A stretch of DNA of 64,000 nt from Yamagishiella unicocca (taxonomy: Eukaryota > Chlorophyta > Chlorophyceae > Chlamydomonadales > Volvocaceae): the NCBI GenBank assembly GCA_003116995.1, contig BDSL01000007.1, positions 1,240,001 through 1,304,000 on the forward strand, given 5' to 3'. A model generated the notes under the pieces. The model was not told the DNA's origin. It searched no databases and saw only the letters and a program-made list of their open reading frames with translations. Numbering within the stretch: the stretch's first letter is position 1; the number at the start of each line of letters is the position of its first letter. Of this stretch, positions 20,748 through 32,960 are shown piece by piece. A program made the translations under genes and the position numbers.

Positions 20748-23002
20748 ATGGTGTCAGCAGTGATCATTTCTGCTGGCTTGGCTGCGCTGTCATGGCTTGT
20801 AATACAAAAATTGCGCAAAAGAGGCTCGCAAAAGAAACGCGCACGACGAGTGCGCCGCCCTGAACCGCTGACATCGTCGCAACCAGATGAAATCAGCATA
20901 ATTGTCTACAATATCCTAGCAGACCACTACTGCACTCCTAAGCGCTACCCGTATGTGCGCCAGGAGTGGCTCCATTGGCCTCACCGCTGGCGGGCGTTAC
21001 AGGAGCAGCTCAGCTCGTTTGCCTCGGACCTCATATGTCTCCAAGAAGTAGAGCCCTCTCGGTGAGATTTCTCGCGTGACCCACATCGTTCACATGAACG
21101 CAAACCATCGGTACGACATGGTGCGGGGCCGTGAGGCGACCGTGTTAGCAGTACTAGGCCTGATGCACGGGGACTTGGGCAGATATACGTTGCAGTCTCA
21201 CGTCTGCTGCCGGGGCCGGCAGCGTCTGACCGTAGATGTCGTGCGGAATCGCAGGGCAGCTGCGCGTCCCATGGGTCGGTGCGTGATCCACTCAAAGCCG
21301 TAGGCATGGGACGGCCGAGCGCATCACTAACATGCGCTACGATGGCCTGAGAACCTGTCGCATGCTTTCTGTGTAACGAGTAACGGTCGGGAGGACAATG
21401 TCCTAGTTAGGAGCCCTCTGTGCCGCAGCACACCAGGGACAGCTATGTGGGGTTGGGGCTGATGCCGCCCCTTCAACCTAGCAACCACGTCGGCTGGCGG
21501 TGCATCTTCCCCCTCATTGTTGTGCCCCGCAAAGCCGACGATTGGTGTACGCTTTCTCGTAGGTGGGATGAGATGCTCGCAAGCCCCGCGCTGATGGGAT
21601 ACTCGGGATTCATACAGGTGTGTTTTAGCGAACACTGCGGCGAAAGAAGCCCCGGACCCATGGGTCGGAGATGGTGGGATCTGGGATAGCCGCCAAAATC
21701 ACGATGGCAGGTGTGCCGGTCAAGTTATGTGTGGAGGTTTGGAAGGAGAAGCTGCGACGGCGGGGTTGGGGCTGTGACGACGCAGGCAAAGGGTTTGGGC
21801 TCCCGCCCTCTCATCTCGCCCCTTCCACCCCGGCCCGCTCCGCCCCGTCCTGCCACACCCTTCAGGACCGTCGCGGCGCCGACAGCCTCATCTCCAACGC
21901 CATCCTGTTCCGCACGGAGAAGCTGGGGCTCGTGTGGCAGGAGAGCCGCAGCAGGGCGCTGCTGGCGGCATTCGTGTTCTGGGACGGCCTCGGACAGCAG
22001 CAGGTCGGTGGGTCGCGTAGGTTGCTGGGAGGGGCGCCGCCCGAAAACTGCGTCGTCCACACGCGGGTGTAAAATGCAAATCCGAGAATCCACAGCCGAC
22101 AGACCAAGGGCGATGACGATTTGGGTCCTAGAACAGATCCACACGGGGGCCACGCGCGCTGCGCATCACGTTCATGGAGGGCTGCATGACGCATCAGTTC
22201 CACTAGCCAGATTGCCGCTCGTTCCGCCACTTGATACGCCCCTCGCCCTTCGCCCTCATCCCCACACTCCGCGGCTGCACGACCCTCCAACGCGCCCTCA
22301 GCTTCGCAACGCGCTCCCTCCCCCCGATCACCCTCTCCCCGTCACGGCTCGCCACAACGCCGTACACGTGATGCCGTGATGATGCCGTACAGCTCTTGTA
22401 CGTCGCCAACCTGCACCTGGAGGGCTCGCCGTACCGCCCCAACGACCGCATCAGCCAGACTCGCTCCGCGCTGCAGCGGCTGGAGGCGCACCAGCGGCAG
22501 CACGGGGTGGACCCGGCCGACGCGGCGGTGGTGGTCTGCGGCGACTTCAACTCGGGGAGGCACGAGACGGTGTGCCACTTCCTGCACCGGTGCGCACCAC
22601 TGAGCGAGGGGAGCAGCGGGAAGACCCGTGGGGGGCAGGGGTATGCAAGGGACAGGGGCGCTGGGAGGGAGGGTTTAGGGCTTCAGGACGGGGGCGCTGG
22701 GGGGGAGGGTTTTAGGGGGTTAGGACGGGGGCGCTGGGGGAGAGGGTTTAGGGGTTCAGGACGGGGGCGCTGGGGGGAAATGGCGGGCCGGGGGCTCAAA
22801 GACCCACGTATCCGAAGTACCGAACGCGATGAATGCCCGCCGCCCCTGTTCCTGTCCGTCTGCTCCCAGTGGCCGGCTGGAGGGCGGGACCACTGAGCCC
22901 CACCTGCCGCGAGTGGCGGTCACCAAGACCAGCATCGCGCACCCGTACGCCCTGCACGAGGCATACAGCAGCGGCGGTCACGAGCTGCCCTTCACGCGGA
23001 AG
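20748..23002 (+). pseudogene. Truncated first copy of the CCR4/nocturnin-like EEP nuclease
   Basis: Exons 20748-21061, 21563-21617, 21866-22003, 22393-22589 and 22870-23002 match exons 1-5 of the intact gene at 27775 exactly. The duplication ends at 23459, before exons 6 and 7. It therefore lacks the segment with TLDFIWAS and the catalytic SDHLPIGA, and cannot encode an active enzyme. It keeps a full promoter and 279 codons without a disabling change. Transcription would run through the filler into the antisense side of the truncated SF3A1 copy. Confidence 0.85.
22077..22112 (+). repeat. Second dispersed repeat family, copy 2
   Basis: AATCCGAGAATCCACAGCCG followed by ACAGACCAAGGGCG in EEP intron 3; same core as 7642-7672. 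Flanking CCACACGCGGG (about 22058) and CCACACGGGGG (about 22139) may be a degraded target-site duplication. Repeated at 29104-29139. Confidence 0.6.
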
Positions 23003-23620
23003 GTGCGGGGCAGAGGAGGACGGCGCGGGGGGGGGAGGACGGCGGGACGGGGCGGGGCGGCGGAGGCGGTACCGCGGTACGCCCTGCCGCTGCTGATGCG
23101 GTGCTTGCCTGCCGCGGCCGCCGCTGGGGCCCCCCCCGGAAGCTGGGGCGTGGCACCTTATGTGGCTGCTGCGCCTGCGTTGCACCTAACGATGCGGTGG
23201 AATACGCAAAATGCATGGCCCAAATCAAAGCGTGCGAATTGGTTATGTAGAAAAACGGGTCGGGTGCTTTCGACCGGAAGCGTGTGTCTCTCAGACGGTG
23301 ATGAGCGGGCCAGCAGCCAGGACCGGAGCCGGCAGCAGCTGGAGCAGTTGCGCGGTGCAGAGGGATGAGAGGGACGCACACGCGGTGTAGCCGATGTAGG
23401 GGCCACCAATAGCGCTCACCACTGAGGCACGCCCTTTTCTCCGCATTCCGGTTGATGGCAATTTTTGACGCGAGCCGCGTGGCACGTCAGCAACCCGCCC
23501 TCCTGTCACCGGGTTACACTGCCGACAGCCTCCCGGCTCCCGACAGCCGCCGCCCCGTCCCGTTGGCCGGCCCTGCCTTCCAGCTGACACGCCGGCCCCC
23601 GCAACGGCAGCCGCCCTCCC

Positions 23621-23704
23621 CCCTCCCCAGCATGCATCTCGAAACGTCTATCCTAAGCGGTTTTCCTTCGTACACGGGTTTTCCTTGCAATCCCCCTCCC
23701 CAGC
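23621..23704 (+). repeat. Dispersed element, duplicate of the one at 16594
   Basis: Identical element and flanking CCCTCCCCAGC repeats, carried along by the 7-kb duplication and not an independent insertion. Confidence 0.88.
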
Positions 23705-23727
23705 GGCCCTCCGTCCGACCCGCCCAC

Positions 23728-26700
23728 CTTGACCGCCTCCGCCGCCGCTGCCTCCTGGTTCTGCAGGTTGAGCGCCTCCAGGGCCTCGCGGCTCTTGTTC
23801 ATGGCGATGACGTCGCGCAGTGTCAGAGGCGGCGGCAGCTCCGCGTCCTCCTCCTCGTCGAAGTTGATGGTCTCCACCACCACGAAGTCATGCCAGTCAA
23901 TGGCCTAAGGTCAGGATCCGGGATCAGGAACCGGGATCAGGAACCGGGATCAGGAACCGGGGTCAGGAACCGGGGTCAGGACAGGGACCAGGGACGAGGA
24001 AGGAATTGAGGGGGAAGTTACTGAACTGTTTGCTGTCAGCACCCAGACCCTGCCCCGCACCCACGGTCGTGCTGCGGCCTGCTTTTCCGCCCCTTAACCA
24101 TCCTGATTCGAGCTTTCCGTTTAACCAGATGCATGAAACCCTGGCACCGAGCATGGCGCTTCCCACAGCGCTTGCAATTGACTTCAAGCCGGCCCCTTCC
24201 CCGCCCGGAGCCCCTTCTCCTTCCGTCACAGGTCTTCCCACCCGCACATGTTTCCTTTCTCCGCCACTCCACTCTGTCCCTTCCCCGCCCCTCAGCCCCC
24301 GCCCGTCGCTCCGTCCGCCGCACCTGGATCGCTTGGCGCTCACGCTCCGCCTCATCCGCCGCGTCCTGCGCCTCCTTCTCCTTGTGCCGCTCCCACTCCA
24401 GCCGCCTCAGAGACCGCTCCAGAATCGCAGCCCTGCCAGCGGACAGCAACCGAGGGACACCCCACGGTGCAGGGCGGGTGAGGCATGGTAGGATGACGAT
24501 CATTCCTCCCCCAATGCCGCTGGCCTGCCATCCTCCTGTCGCCCCCTGAACACCCCTGCTTCCCGCTGTACCGTAAATACCGCACCCTACCAACTTTCCA
24601 TTTGTCCTACAACCCCGAACACACTTTCGAGCGTTTCGTTTCATCCTGCTGCCCCCGCTGCTGCCCTCGCTGCTGCTGCTGCCCCCGCTGCCGCCCTCCC
24701 TCCCCTGCGCTCCCACCTGTCCGCTGCGTCCTTCGCCAGCCTGTCCTTGAGGCCCTTGTCAGGCATCATCACGCGACTGTACGAGTCAGCCAGCGACGTG
24801 AAGAACGCGAAGAGGCTGTGGGTGGGCTTCAGGAAGTTGAACTGGGGCGGGGAGGGAGGGAGGGAGCGAGCACCTTATTGCATGTTGTGTGGTACCCCCA
24901 GCACATTGTTGGACCCCCAGATGGCCGGGACAAGCTCGTTCGGACACCGCGCGTCGACCCCTCTGCCTGCTGCCAGCCCCACCTGCGGGTTGGTGTGCTC
25001 GCGGCTGGACAGCCCCGCCAGGAAGCTCTTGCCGTTCCGCGCCACGAACTGCGCAGTGAGCTTGATGACGTCCAGGTCCTGGGTGGTGAGTCCCTCGGGC
25101 ACGTGGACCTGCGGACAGGGGTCGATGGACATGAATGTGGGCGTGCGGGTAGGTGTGCAGGTGGGGATGCAGGTGGATTAGGTGGCCGCCGGGTCACCGA
25201 GACCACTCCCGCCACCGCGAGCCGCCCCTGACCAGTTGCCTTATGGTATCAACACGACACTAGGAGGGACAGGAGGCAGCAGTTCCCGCAGCGTATGGCG
25301 CCCTGGTGGCACCAGCAGGGGGGCAGGCTGGGTCGCAAGCCCCTCGTGTCACCCAGCTCGTAGCGCCCCGACAGTCGCGTCAAACATCTTGCTGCCCGGC
25401 ACTCGGTCAGGCGCGGCCCCTCCGCCCCGCCCTGCCCCGACCCACATCGCCCTTCCGCCCTCGCCATCTGCCCTCCGTACCTCCCACTGCCTTTCCTCTC
25501 CTGACCCGTCCCAGAGGCGCTCGACATGGTCCATCCCCCCTTCGACCACCCGCTCTCTTCAGCCCTACCGCTCAACCCATTTTCCCACCCGCCTGCGTGC
25601 CCCCGGCTGAGCCTCCCGCATGCAGCGGCACCACCTCCGATGACATTGGTTGACCTCACCGCCACGCCGCCCTGCCCGCACTGCGCTCCTTGCGCCCCAA
25701 GACGCGTACGGCCCACAACTTCTTATGGTCCCTGTGCTCCACTCCCACGTAACAACAGCCTCGTCGCCCCGCACTCGTATCCGCACCCCGCCCCGCCCCG
25801 AGGGACCCCAAAGACAACCGCCAGCCCAGCCGCCGCATGATGGCGTGCTCGCGAGCGCAGCGATGCAATGCGGCCTTCTTGTCTTACCGTGTATAGCTCG
25901 TCATCCGGCTTTTCCAGGGGCTTTACAGTTGCCTTGGGCGCAGCCAACACGGGCGCGATGGGCATTGCACTGTTGATGACGGTGGCGCCGGCACCGCCCG
26001 CCGCCTGGTCCTTGGGCGCCTGCCCATCCTCCGTTGAAAAGTCCTTGATCTGTTGGGTAGGATTACATGAGCGGTGAGGGGAGATGCAAGGCGCACGGAG
26101 GCGGAGGTCGGCCGTCTGGCAGCAAGGGGCATGGTGGACGCATACATGCCGCCGTCCACGCGGGCTCAAGATCGGCCATGTGAGTGGCTCTAGCCTGCTC
26201 CCCGGTGCCTGACATGCCGTTGCCGCTGCTGCTGCCGCCTGCGCTGCTGCAGCACTGCACCGGCCGCTGATCTCACGGCCCTCCCCTACAGCCGAAGGCC
26301 CCCAGGCCGCCCTCCGATCAGCCTCCCGTCGGCGCCAGTGCTGCTGCCGCCGCCGCCTGTACTGCTGTAGCCACCGCTTTTCAGCCCCATTGTCCGAGCC
26401 TCGCAGGTGCTCTGGCCCTGGGCGGGCATCTGGCATCGCACGTGCTGAGTTTCGCAGGTGCTGGGGTTGGCTACTGATGGATTTGCTGCCGCCTATGCCG
26501 GAGCCCGTGGTGGCCATCGCACAGGCGCTGAAGGTCGCCGCCGCAGCTGCTGCTTTCGATGCTGCTATTACTGCTGCGCCTGCTGCTCCGGCGGCGCCGC
26601 TCAAGCCGGCTCCAGCATTATCTGTAGAGATGACTGCGGATGCCCGGCGCCCGCCCCGCACACCGGTGAAACGATCGGCACCTTCCGGTGTGCTATTCAC

Positions 26701-27284
26701 GTTAGGCCCACCAGTGCTGCATGGACGCCAAGCCCGAACTCTCCGCCCCCCACGTCACAGCCTCGAAAACACAGAAGGGCTTCGCGCCACCCCGTGCTCA
26801 CCCGCAGCTTATAGTAGGCATGGTAGGGGTCCGTGGGCACCAAGAAATTGAACTTGACGTTGTTTTTTTCGTTTGAGAGAATGCGCTTCTCAAATTCCGC
26901 ACCTGTGGCGGCAGGTGCGGGCGGGTGTCGGTACCTCCCCTCCACCCTCTTATGGACAGGCAGCGGTGCTCGAACCCATGCATGGCGCTAGCGACATGCC
27001 TCACGCGATTTACTTCACCCCGTCTCGCCGTCCGTCCATGCCTCACCGTTCTTCGAAACGAATTGCGCGGTTTTGTCAATGATTGCCCTTATGTCCGGCG
27101 GCGGAAGGATCACGCCAACAGCCCGTGTGTGCGTAATGACCTTCTTCAAGCCCTCGATGTCCGGAATATAAGCTGAAGAACCGCTGCCCACCCCGTCAGC
27201 GACGACTATTTCAGTGGATGGAGGCACGGTCCTTGCCTCTCCCACAGGCACAATAGCGCCCGCATTTTCCACTTCGGGCTCCAT
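23728..27284 (-). pseudogene. Truncated second copy of SF3A1 (exons 1-7)
   Basis: Exons at 27047-27284, 26802-26902, 25888-26049, 24983-25108, 24717-24841, 24324-24432 and 23728-23904 equal SF3A1 exons 1-7. The copy stops at 23470, so it loses exons 8-11: the acidic region, the DPRW motif and the ubiquitin-like domain. It would encode about 346 residues with both SURP domains, then read into antisense EEP sequence. No internal stop or frameshift is present. Confidence 0.85.
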
Positions 27285-27774
27285 AGCCCCAAGCTTCCGT
27301 TAAGAAAGCCTGGGGCCCTCCCGCCAGCCGTCCGCTGTCCGCCTTGTCCCTGTCTCGGCGCTCAGCTGACTGGACGCCCGCAACAAGTCAACTGATCTAG
27401 CAGTTTACAACCACAACGCGTACGTGTCTCTTGCCGCAGTCAGGTGAACGAGGGTGCTCAGCTTCGTATTCGCGCGATCGGGAGCGCAGGAAAGCACAGC
27501 AGATGCTAATAAGGGGTTCACTTTCCTAGTAATATGGCCTGGTGTTAGTAGTGCAAAGAAGGCCATGTTCCATACAAACAGTAAGTTGGTCCACGACGGC
27601 AATGACGACGTACCCTTCAGCATCATAGCAAGGACAAGCCCCCGAAATCCTTTAAGCGTGGCGGAACTAGTACTTGCCTGCACCTAGCTTTTGATGTGAA
27701 CGCGAGGTATTAGCAGCAAGCGGCGGCGCATGTGATCCATTACCAAGACCAACCCCCCCGTTAGCATTTACACT
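27285..27774. promoter_or_regulatory. Second copy of the head-to-head promoter region
   Basis: Duplicate of 20258-20747. In this unit it drives the intact EEP nuclease to the right and the truncated SF3A1 copy to the left. Confidence 0.6.
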
Positions 27775-30700
27775 ATGGTGTCAGCAGTGATCATTTCTGC
27801 TGGCTTGGCTGCGCTGTCATGGCTTGTAATACAAAAATTGCGCAAAAGAGGCTCGCAAAAGAAACGCGCACGACGAGTGCGCCGCCCTGAACCGCTGACA
27901 TCGTCGCAACCAGATGAAATCAGCATAATTGTCTACAATATCCTAGCAGACCACTACTGCACTCCTAAGCGCTACCCGTATGTGCGCCAGGAGTGGCTCC
28001 ATTGGCCTCACCGCTGGCGGGCGTTACAGGAGCAGCTCAGCTCGTTTGCCTCGGACCTCATATGTCTCCAAGAAGTAGAGCCCTCTCGGTGAGATTTCTC
28101 GCGTGACCCACATCGTTCACATGAACGCAAACCATCGGTACGACATGGTGCGGGGCCGTGAGGCGACCGTGTTAGCAGTACTAGGCCTGATGCACGGGGA
28201 CTTGGGCAGATATACGTTGCAGTCTCACGTCTGCTGCCGGGGCCGGCAGCGTCTGACCGTAGATGTCGTGCGGAATCGCAGGGCAGCTGCGCGTCCCATG
28301 GGTCGGTGCGTGATCCACTCAAAGCCGTAGGCATGGGACGGCCGAGCGCATCACTAACATGCGCTACGATGGCCTGAGAACCTGTCGCATGCTTTCTGTG
28401 TAACGAGTAACGGTCGGGAGGACAATGTCCTAGTTAGGAGCCCTCTGTGCCGCAGCACACCAGGGACAGCTATGTGGGGTTGGGGCTGATGCCGCCCCTT
28501 CAACCTAGCAACCACGTCGGCTGGCGGTGCATCTTCCCCCTCATTGTTGTGCCCCGCAAAGCCGACGATTGGTGTACGCTTTCTCGTAGGTGGGATGAGA
28601 TGCTCGCAAGCCCCGCGCTGATGGGATACTCGGGATTCATACAGGTGTGTTTTAGCGAACACTGCGGCGAAAGAAGCCCCGGACCCATGGGTCGGAGATG
28701 GTGGGATCTGGGATAGCCGCCAAAATCACGATGGCAGGTGTGCCGGTCAAGTTATGTGTGGAGGTTTGGAAGGAGAAGCTGCGACGGCGGGGTTGGGGCT
28801 GTGACGACGCAGGCAAAGGGTTTGGGCTCCCGCCCTCTCATCTCGCCCCTTCCACCCCGGCCCGCTCCGCCCCGTCCTGCCACACCCTTCAGGACCGTCG
28901 CGGCGCCGACAGCCTCATCTCCAACGCCATCCTGTTCCGCACGGAGAAGCTGGGGCTCGTGTGGCAGGAGAGCCGCAGCAGGGCGCTGCTGGCGGCATTC
29001 GTGTTCTGGGACGGCCTCGGACAGCAGCAGGTCGGTGGGTCGCGTAGGTTGCTGGGAGGGGCGCCGCCCGAAAACTGCGTCGTCCACACGCGGGTGTAAA
29101 ATGCAAATCCGAGAATCCACAGCCGACAGACCAAGGGCGATGACGATTTGGGTCCTAGAACAGATCCACACGGGGGCCACGCGCGCTGCGCATCACGTTC
29201 ATGGAGGGCTGCATGACGCATCAGTTCCACTAGCCAGATTGCCGCTCGTTCCGCCACTTGATACGCCCCTCGCCCTTCGCCCTCATCCCCACACTCCGCG
29301 GCTGCACGACCCTCCAACGCGCCCTCAGCTTCGCAACGCGCTCCCTCCCCCCGATCACCCTCTCCCCGTCACGGCTCGCCACAACGCCGTACACGTGATG
29401 CCGTGATGATGCCGTACAGCTCTTGTACGTCGCCAACCTGCACCTGGAGGGCTCGCCGTACCGCCCCAACGACCGCATCAGCCAGACTCGCTCCGCGCTG
29501 CAGCGGCTGGAGGCGCACCAGCGGCAGCACGGGGTGGACCCGGCCGACGCGGCGGTGGTGGTCTGCGGCGACTTCAACTCGGGGAGGCACGAGACGGTGT
29601 GCCACTTCCTGCACCGGTGCGCACCACTGAGCGAGGGGAGCAGCGGGAAGACCCGTGGGGGGCAGGGGTATGCAAGGGACAGGGGCGCTGGGAGGGAGGG
29701 TTTAGGGCTTCAGGACGGGGGCGCTGGGGGGGAGGGTTTTAGGGGGTTAGGACGGGGGCGCTGGGGGAGAGGGTTTAGGGGTTCAGGACGGGGGCGCTGG
29801 GGGGAAATGGCGGGCCGGGGGCTCAAAGACCCACGTATCCGAAGTACCGAACGCGATGAATGCCCGCCGCCCCTGTTCCTGTCCGTCTGCTCCCAGTGGC
29901 CGGCTGGAGGGCGGGACCACTGAGCCCCACCTGCCGCGAGTGGCGGTCACCAAGACCAGCATCGCGCACCCGTACGCCCTGCACGAGGCATACAGCAGCG
30001 GCGGTCACGAGCTGCCCTTCACGCGGAAGGTGCGGGGCAGAGGAGGACGGCGCGGGGGGGGGAGGACGGCGGGACGGGGCGGGGCGGCGGAGGCGGTACC
30101 GCGGTACGCCCTGCCGCTGCTGATGCGGTGCTTGCCTGCCGCGGCCGCCGCTGGGGCCCCCCCCGGAAGCTGGGGCGTGGCACCTTATGTGGCTGCTGCG
30201 CCTGCGTTGCACCTAACGATGCGGTGGAATACGCAAAATGCATGGCCCAAATCAAAGCGTGCGAATTGGTTATGTAGAAAAACGGGTCGGGTGCTTTCGA
30301 CCGGAAGCGTGTGTCTCTCAGACGGTGATGAGCGGGCCAGCAGCCAGGACCGGAGCCGGCAGCAGCTGGAGCAGTTGCGCGGTGCAGAGGGATGAGAGGG
30401 ACGCACACGCGGTGTAGCCGATGTAGGGGCCACCAATAGCGCTCACCACTGAGGCACGCCCTTTTCTCCGCATTCCGGTTGATGGCGGTTGGTGTGCTGC
30501 GGCCCATTGCGCGGACACACCCGCAACCCTCGGTCACACCTCTCCCCCGCCCCGGGGCTCCACCCCCCCGCCCCGGCCCGCCCGCCCCCACCCCCCTCCC
30601 AGGTTCCCTCCCTGGCGTCCACACTGGACTTCATCTGGGCCTCCTGCCAGCTGGAGGTCGCCACGCTGTACTGGCCAGTGGAGTGCCGTCACGAGGGCCT

Positions 30701-31313
30701 TATCGAGCGCCAGGCGCTGCCCAACCAACATTACCCATCGGTGCGTGGAAAGGCGGGCGGGCAGGCTGGTAGGGGGGGGGGGGCAGGCTGGTAGGCGGGC
30801 GGGCAGGCTGGTAGGGGGGCGGGCGGGCTGGTAGGGGGGCGGGCGGGCGGGCGCGGGGATGACGGCACCGGTGGGCACGTGAGGGGAGACGGCCGGGGAG
30901 GTTGCGAGGTTTACACAATCCGAGTACCGAGGATCCGAGTACCGAGGCAGACTCCTGACGGCAAAAAGCACAAAGCAGCACCAGTTCCCGCATTGTTTTC
31001 GTTGGCCTCCTTCACACTCTCCCCCTGTCTCCTCTCCGCTCGTCCCCCACCTCCACAGGACCACTTGCCCATCGGCGCGGTGCTGCGCCTGAAGCACTTC
31101 TACCTGCCGCCCTACGGCGACGTGCACCCGCCGCCGCCGCCGCCAGCGGGCGAGCCACCTGCTGCGATGCAGGACTACAGCAGTGGGCCAGATAGCGATG
31201 CCACGGAGCTGGGACTCGAACCGGGGACCGGGCCGGGAGCAGCGGCTGGGGCGGGACTCGGGCCAGTGCGTCTAAGCAAAGTAACATTCCCGGATGGGGG
31301 AGCAACCACGTAG
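27775..31313 (+). CDS. CCR4/nocturnin-like EEP-family nuclease, membrane-anchored
   Basis: Endonuclease/exonuclease/phosphatase-fold enzyme, probably a deadenylase or related phosphodiesterase acting on RNA or a nucleotide. Exons in phase: 27775-28088, 28590-28644, 28893-29030, 29420-29616, 29897-30029, 30603-30740, 31059-31313 (409 residues). The start gives a hydrophobic helix (residues 3-19, AVIISAGLAALSWLVIQ) followed by a strongly basic run (KLRKRGSQKKRARRVRR), a signal-anchor pattern with the enzyme probably cytosolic. Catalytic motifs: ISIIVYNILADHYC, DLICLQEVE (metal-binding Glu), VANLHLEGSP, VVVCGDFNSG (residues about 219-222) and SDHLPIGA (Asp326-His327). The Pro- and Gly-rich tail after residue 340 looks disordered. 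The domain is complete. The substrate cannot be read from sequence. This is the intact member of the duplicated pair. Confidence 0.9.
30760..30860 (+). repeat. GGCGGGCAGGCTGGTAGG-type tandem repeat in EEP intron 6
   Basis: Four or five imperfect copies of a roughly 22-bp G-rich unit immediately downstream of exon 6. It lies just outside the 7-kb duplication. Confidence 0.85.
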
Positions 31314-32960
31314 CAGCGGTGTGCAGGTCGTGCGGTGTGCCGGTGTGGGGCCGGCGCGCGGTGGTGGTGGTTGTGATAGGGACGCGGGTCGCTGGTGCGC
31401 TGTTCGGGGTGGGGCCCCGGGGGGGTGTATGAGAAGAGAACCTTTGAAAACTGATAGTGGAGGGTCTGGGTCTGGGGTATTGTGGCGTGTTGCAGATGGT
31501 GGGAAGGGGGCCCGACAACATTTATTTTCCGTGCCACCATAACCAAACGCAAAGAGGCTTTGGTTATGCATGCAATGGGCATGCGTGCGATGTTGGAGGA
31601 GGGGGGCCCCGTGGGGGCACGGCATGCCACGCGCGTGCATTCCGAGGGAGTAAGGGTCAGTGGAGGGGCGTGTGGGGCGCGGCAATACGTGCATGTTTGT
31701 GTCCAGCAGCTTGTTTCGGGCCACGGCAATGGGCAGTGACCAGCGGTTTTGCGCGGCCCGGTGCAAGGCTGGGGCAGCATGCGCCGCATTCACGCTGATG
31801 GTGGCATACATGTGACGGACCTGGGGATACGGATGCGCCGCAAGCTTCTTAAACTGGTAAGGTGTTAACGAAGGAAGCAGAAATACGCAGGCCTCCCTGG
31901 AGATAGTAAACTGACATGGAGGCTTCCCCCGCTGGCGCCAGTTTTACTGCCGTGCCGTCGGTACCATTACGCAAAGGCCCACATGAGCAACAGTGTCAGG
32001 CAGCGCAAAAACGCGGGAGCCCACCCAGACGGAGCGTGCACCGGCACACGGTGCAGGGGGCGAGGGGGTTGGGTTGAGAGGAAATCCATGTGGCGGTTCA
32101 TGTCCGTGGGCCGGAGGCCGGGGTAAAGCAGCAGGAACCAGTTGGTTTCAACGACTGCGTACTGAATGCGCACGGTAACGCGGGGAGGGTTTTCACGTTA
32201 TGCATTCCAGGTGCGGCTCGAGACAGCCGTTCCATCTGAAGCGGGATAGGATGAGGTTTTCCAGCCTTGAAAACCTGCGGAAACGTACAAAGGCTCCGTG
32301 TTAAGGTCGTTAGCGGTTATGTGTCTGTTTTCAGACCGATAATGGGTGCGGATCTTGGGATAGATAAAGGGATGGGATGGGATTGTGACAATGCCTTGAG
32401 CGTTACCGTAAGGGGAGCAGAGCCGCGAGGACCGTCGGCACCAAGCCCTACAGTGGCGATGTCCTTGGTCCTGCCATCGTTGTCTAGGTGCGATCTTGAG
32501 CTAAGGTCCATTTACTGAACATAATTGCGGGTCACAGACATGGACGTGGAGCACAACTCGCCGCTCGAATACGACAGAGGGGGAATGTGTGAGGCAGACT
32601 CGCAGCCTTGGAGCGTTTGGACGGAGCAACAAAGCAAAGCAATGTGCACTACGCAAACGGCTACACTTTGTACTGCTTAGAGCGTGAGCTTCGGAAGAAG
32701 CTGGTCGTTGACGTTGGTGTGCCGTGTCAGCGTCGGCAATTGGAGCCCAACAGCAGGGGGACAATACTGGATTAGCCACGACACAACTTACAGCAAAAGC
32801 GCTGGTTGCAATTCACATTGACTGCTACTTTTCACGGTATCACTCAAGCCGTGCGACTGCTCACCTACTCCGGACGTGGCCTACAGCCGGGTTGGATTAT
32901 GCTGCTCGGCCTTACCTTCTCGGCGTCCTGGCGTCTAGGATAGGGTGGGCTTAGCTGTCA
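31314..32960. other. Intergenic region, no gene recognised
   Basis: Contains the 3' UTR of the EEP nuclease and the promoter of the ENTH gene. No frame shows a domain or joins in phase with a neighbour. Confidence 0.6.

Larger units (their letters stand above)
16443..23459. repeat. Tandem duplication unit 1 (7,017 bp)
   Basis: Starts at GCGAGCCGCGTGGCACGTCA (16443) and ends at CCGGTTGATGGC (23459). Every open frame in it recurs 7,027 bp to the right with identical translation. It holds SF3A1 exons 1-7, the shared promoter, and exons 1-5 of the EEP nuclease. Left flank is TTAGCTGGTTT. The right junction to unit 2 is the 10-bp filler AATTTTTGAC (23460-23469). Confidence 0.97.
23470..30486. repeat. 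Tandem duplication unit 2
   Basis: Same sequence as 16443-23459 in the same orientation. After 30486 the sequence leaves the repeat (GGTTGGTGTGCTGC) and continues into the last two exons of the EEP nuclease. No base difference between the units was noticed, although an exhaustive base-by-base comparison was not possible by eye. Confidence 0.97.
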
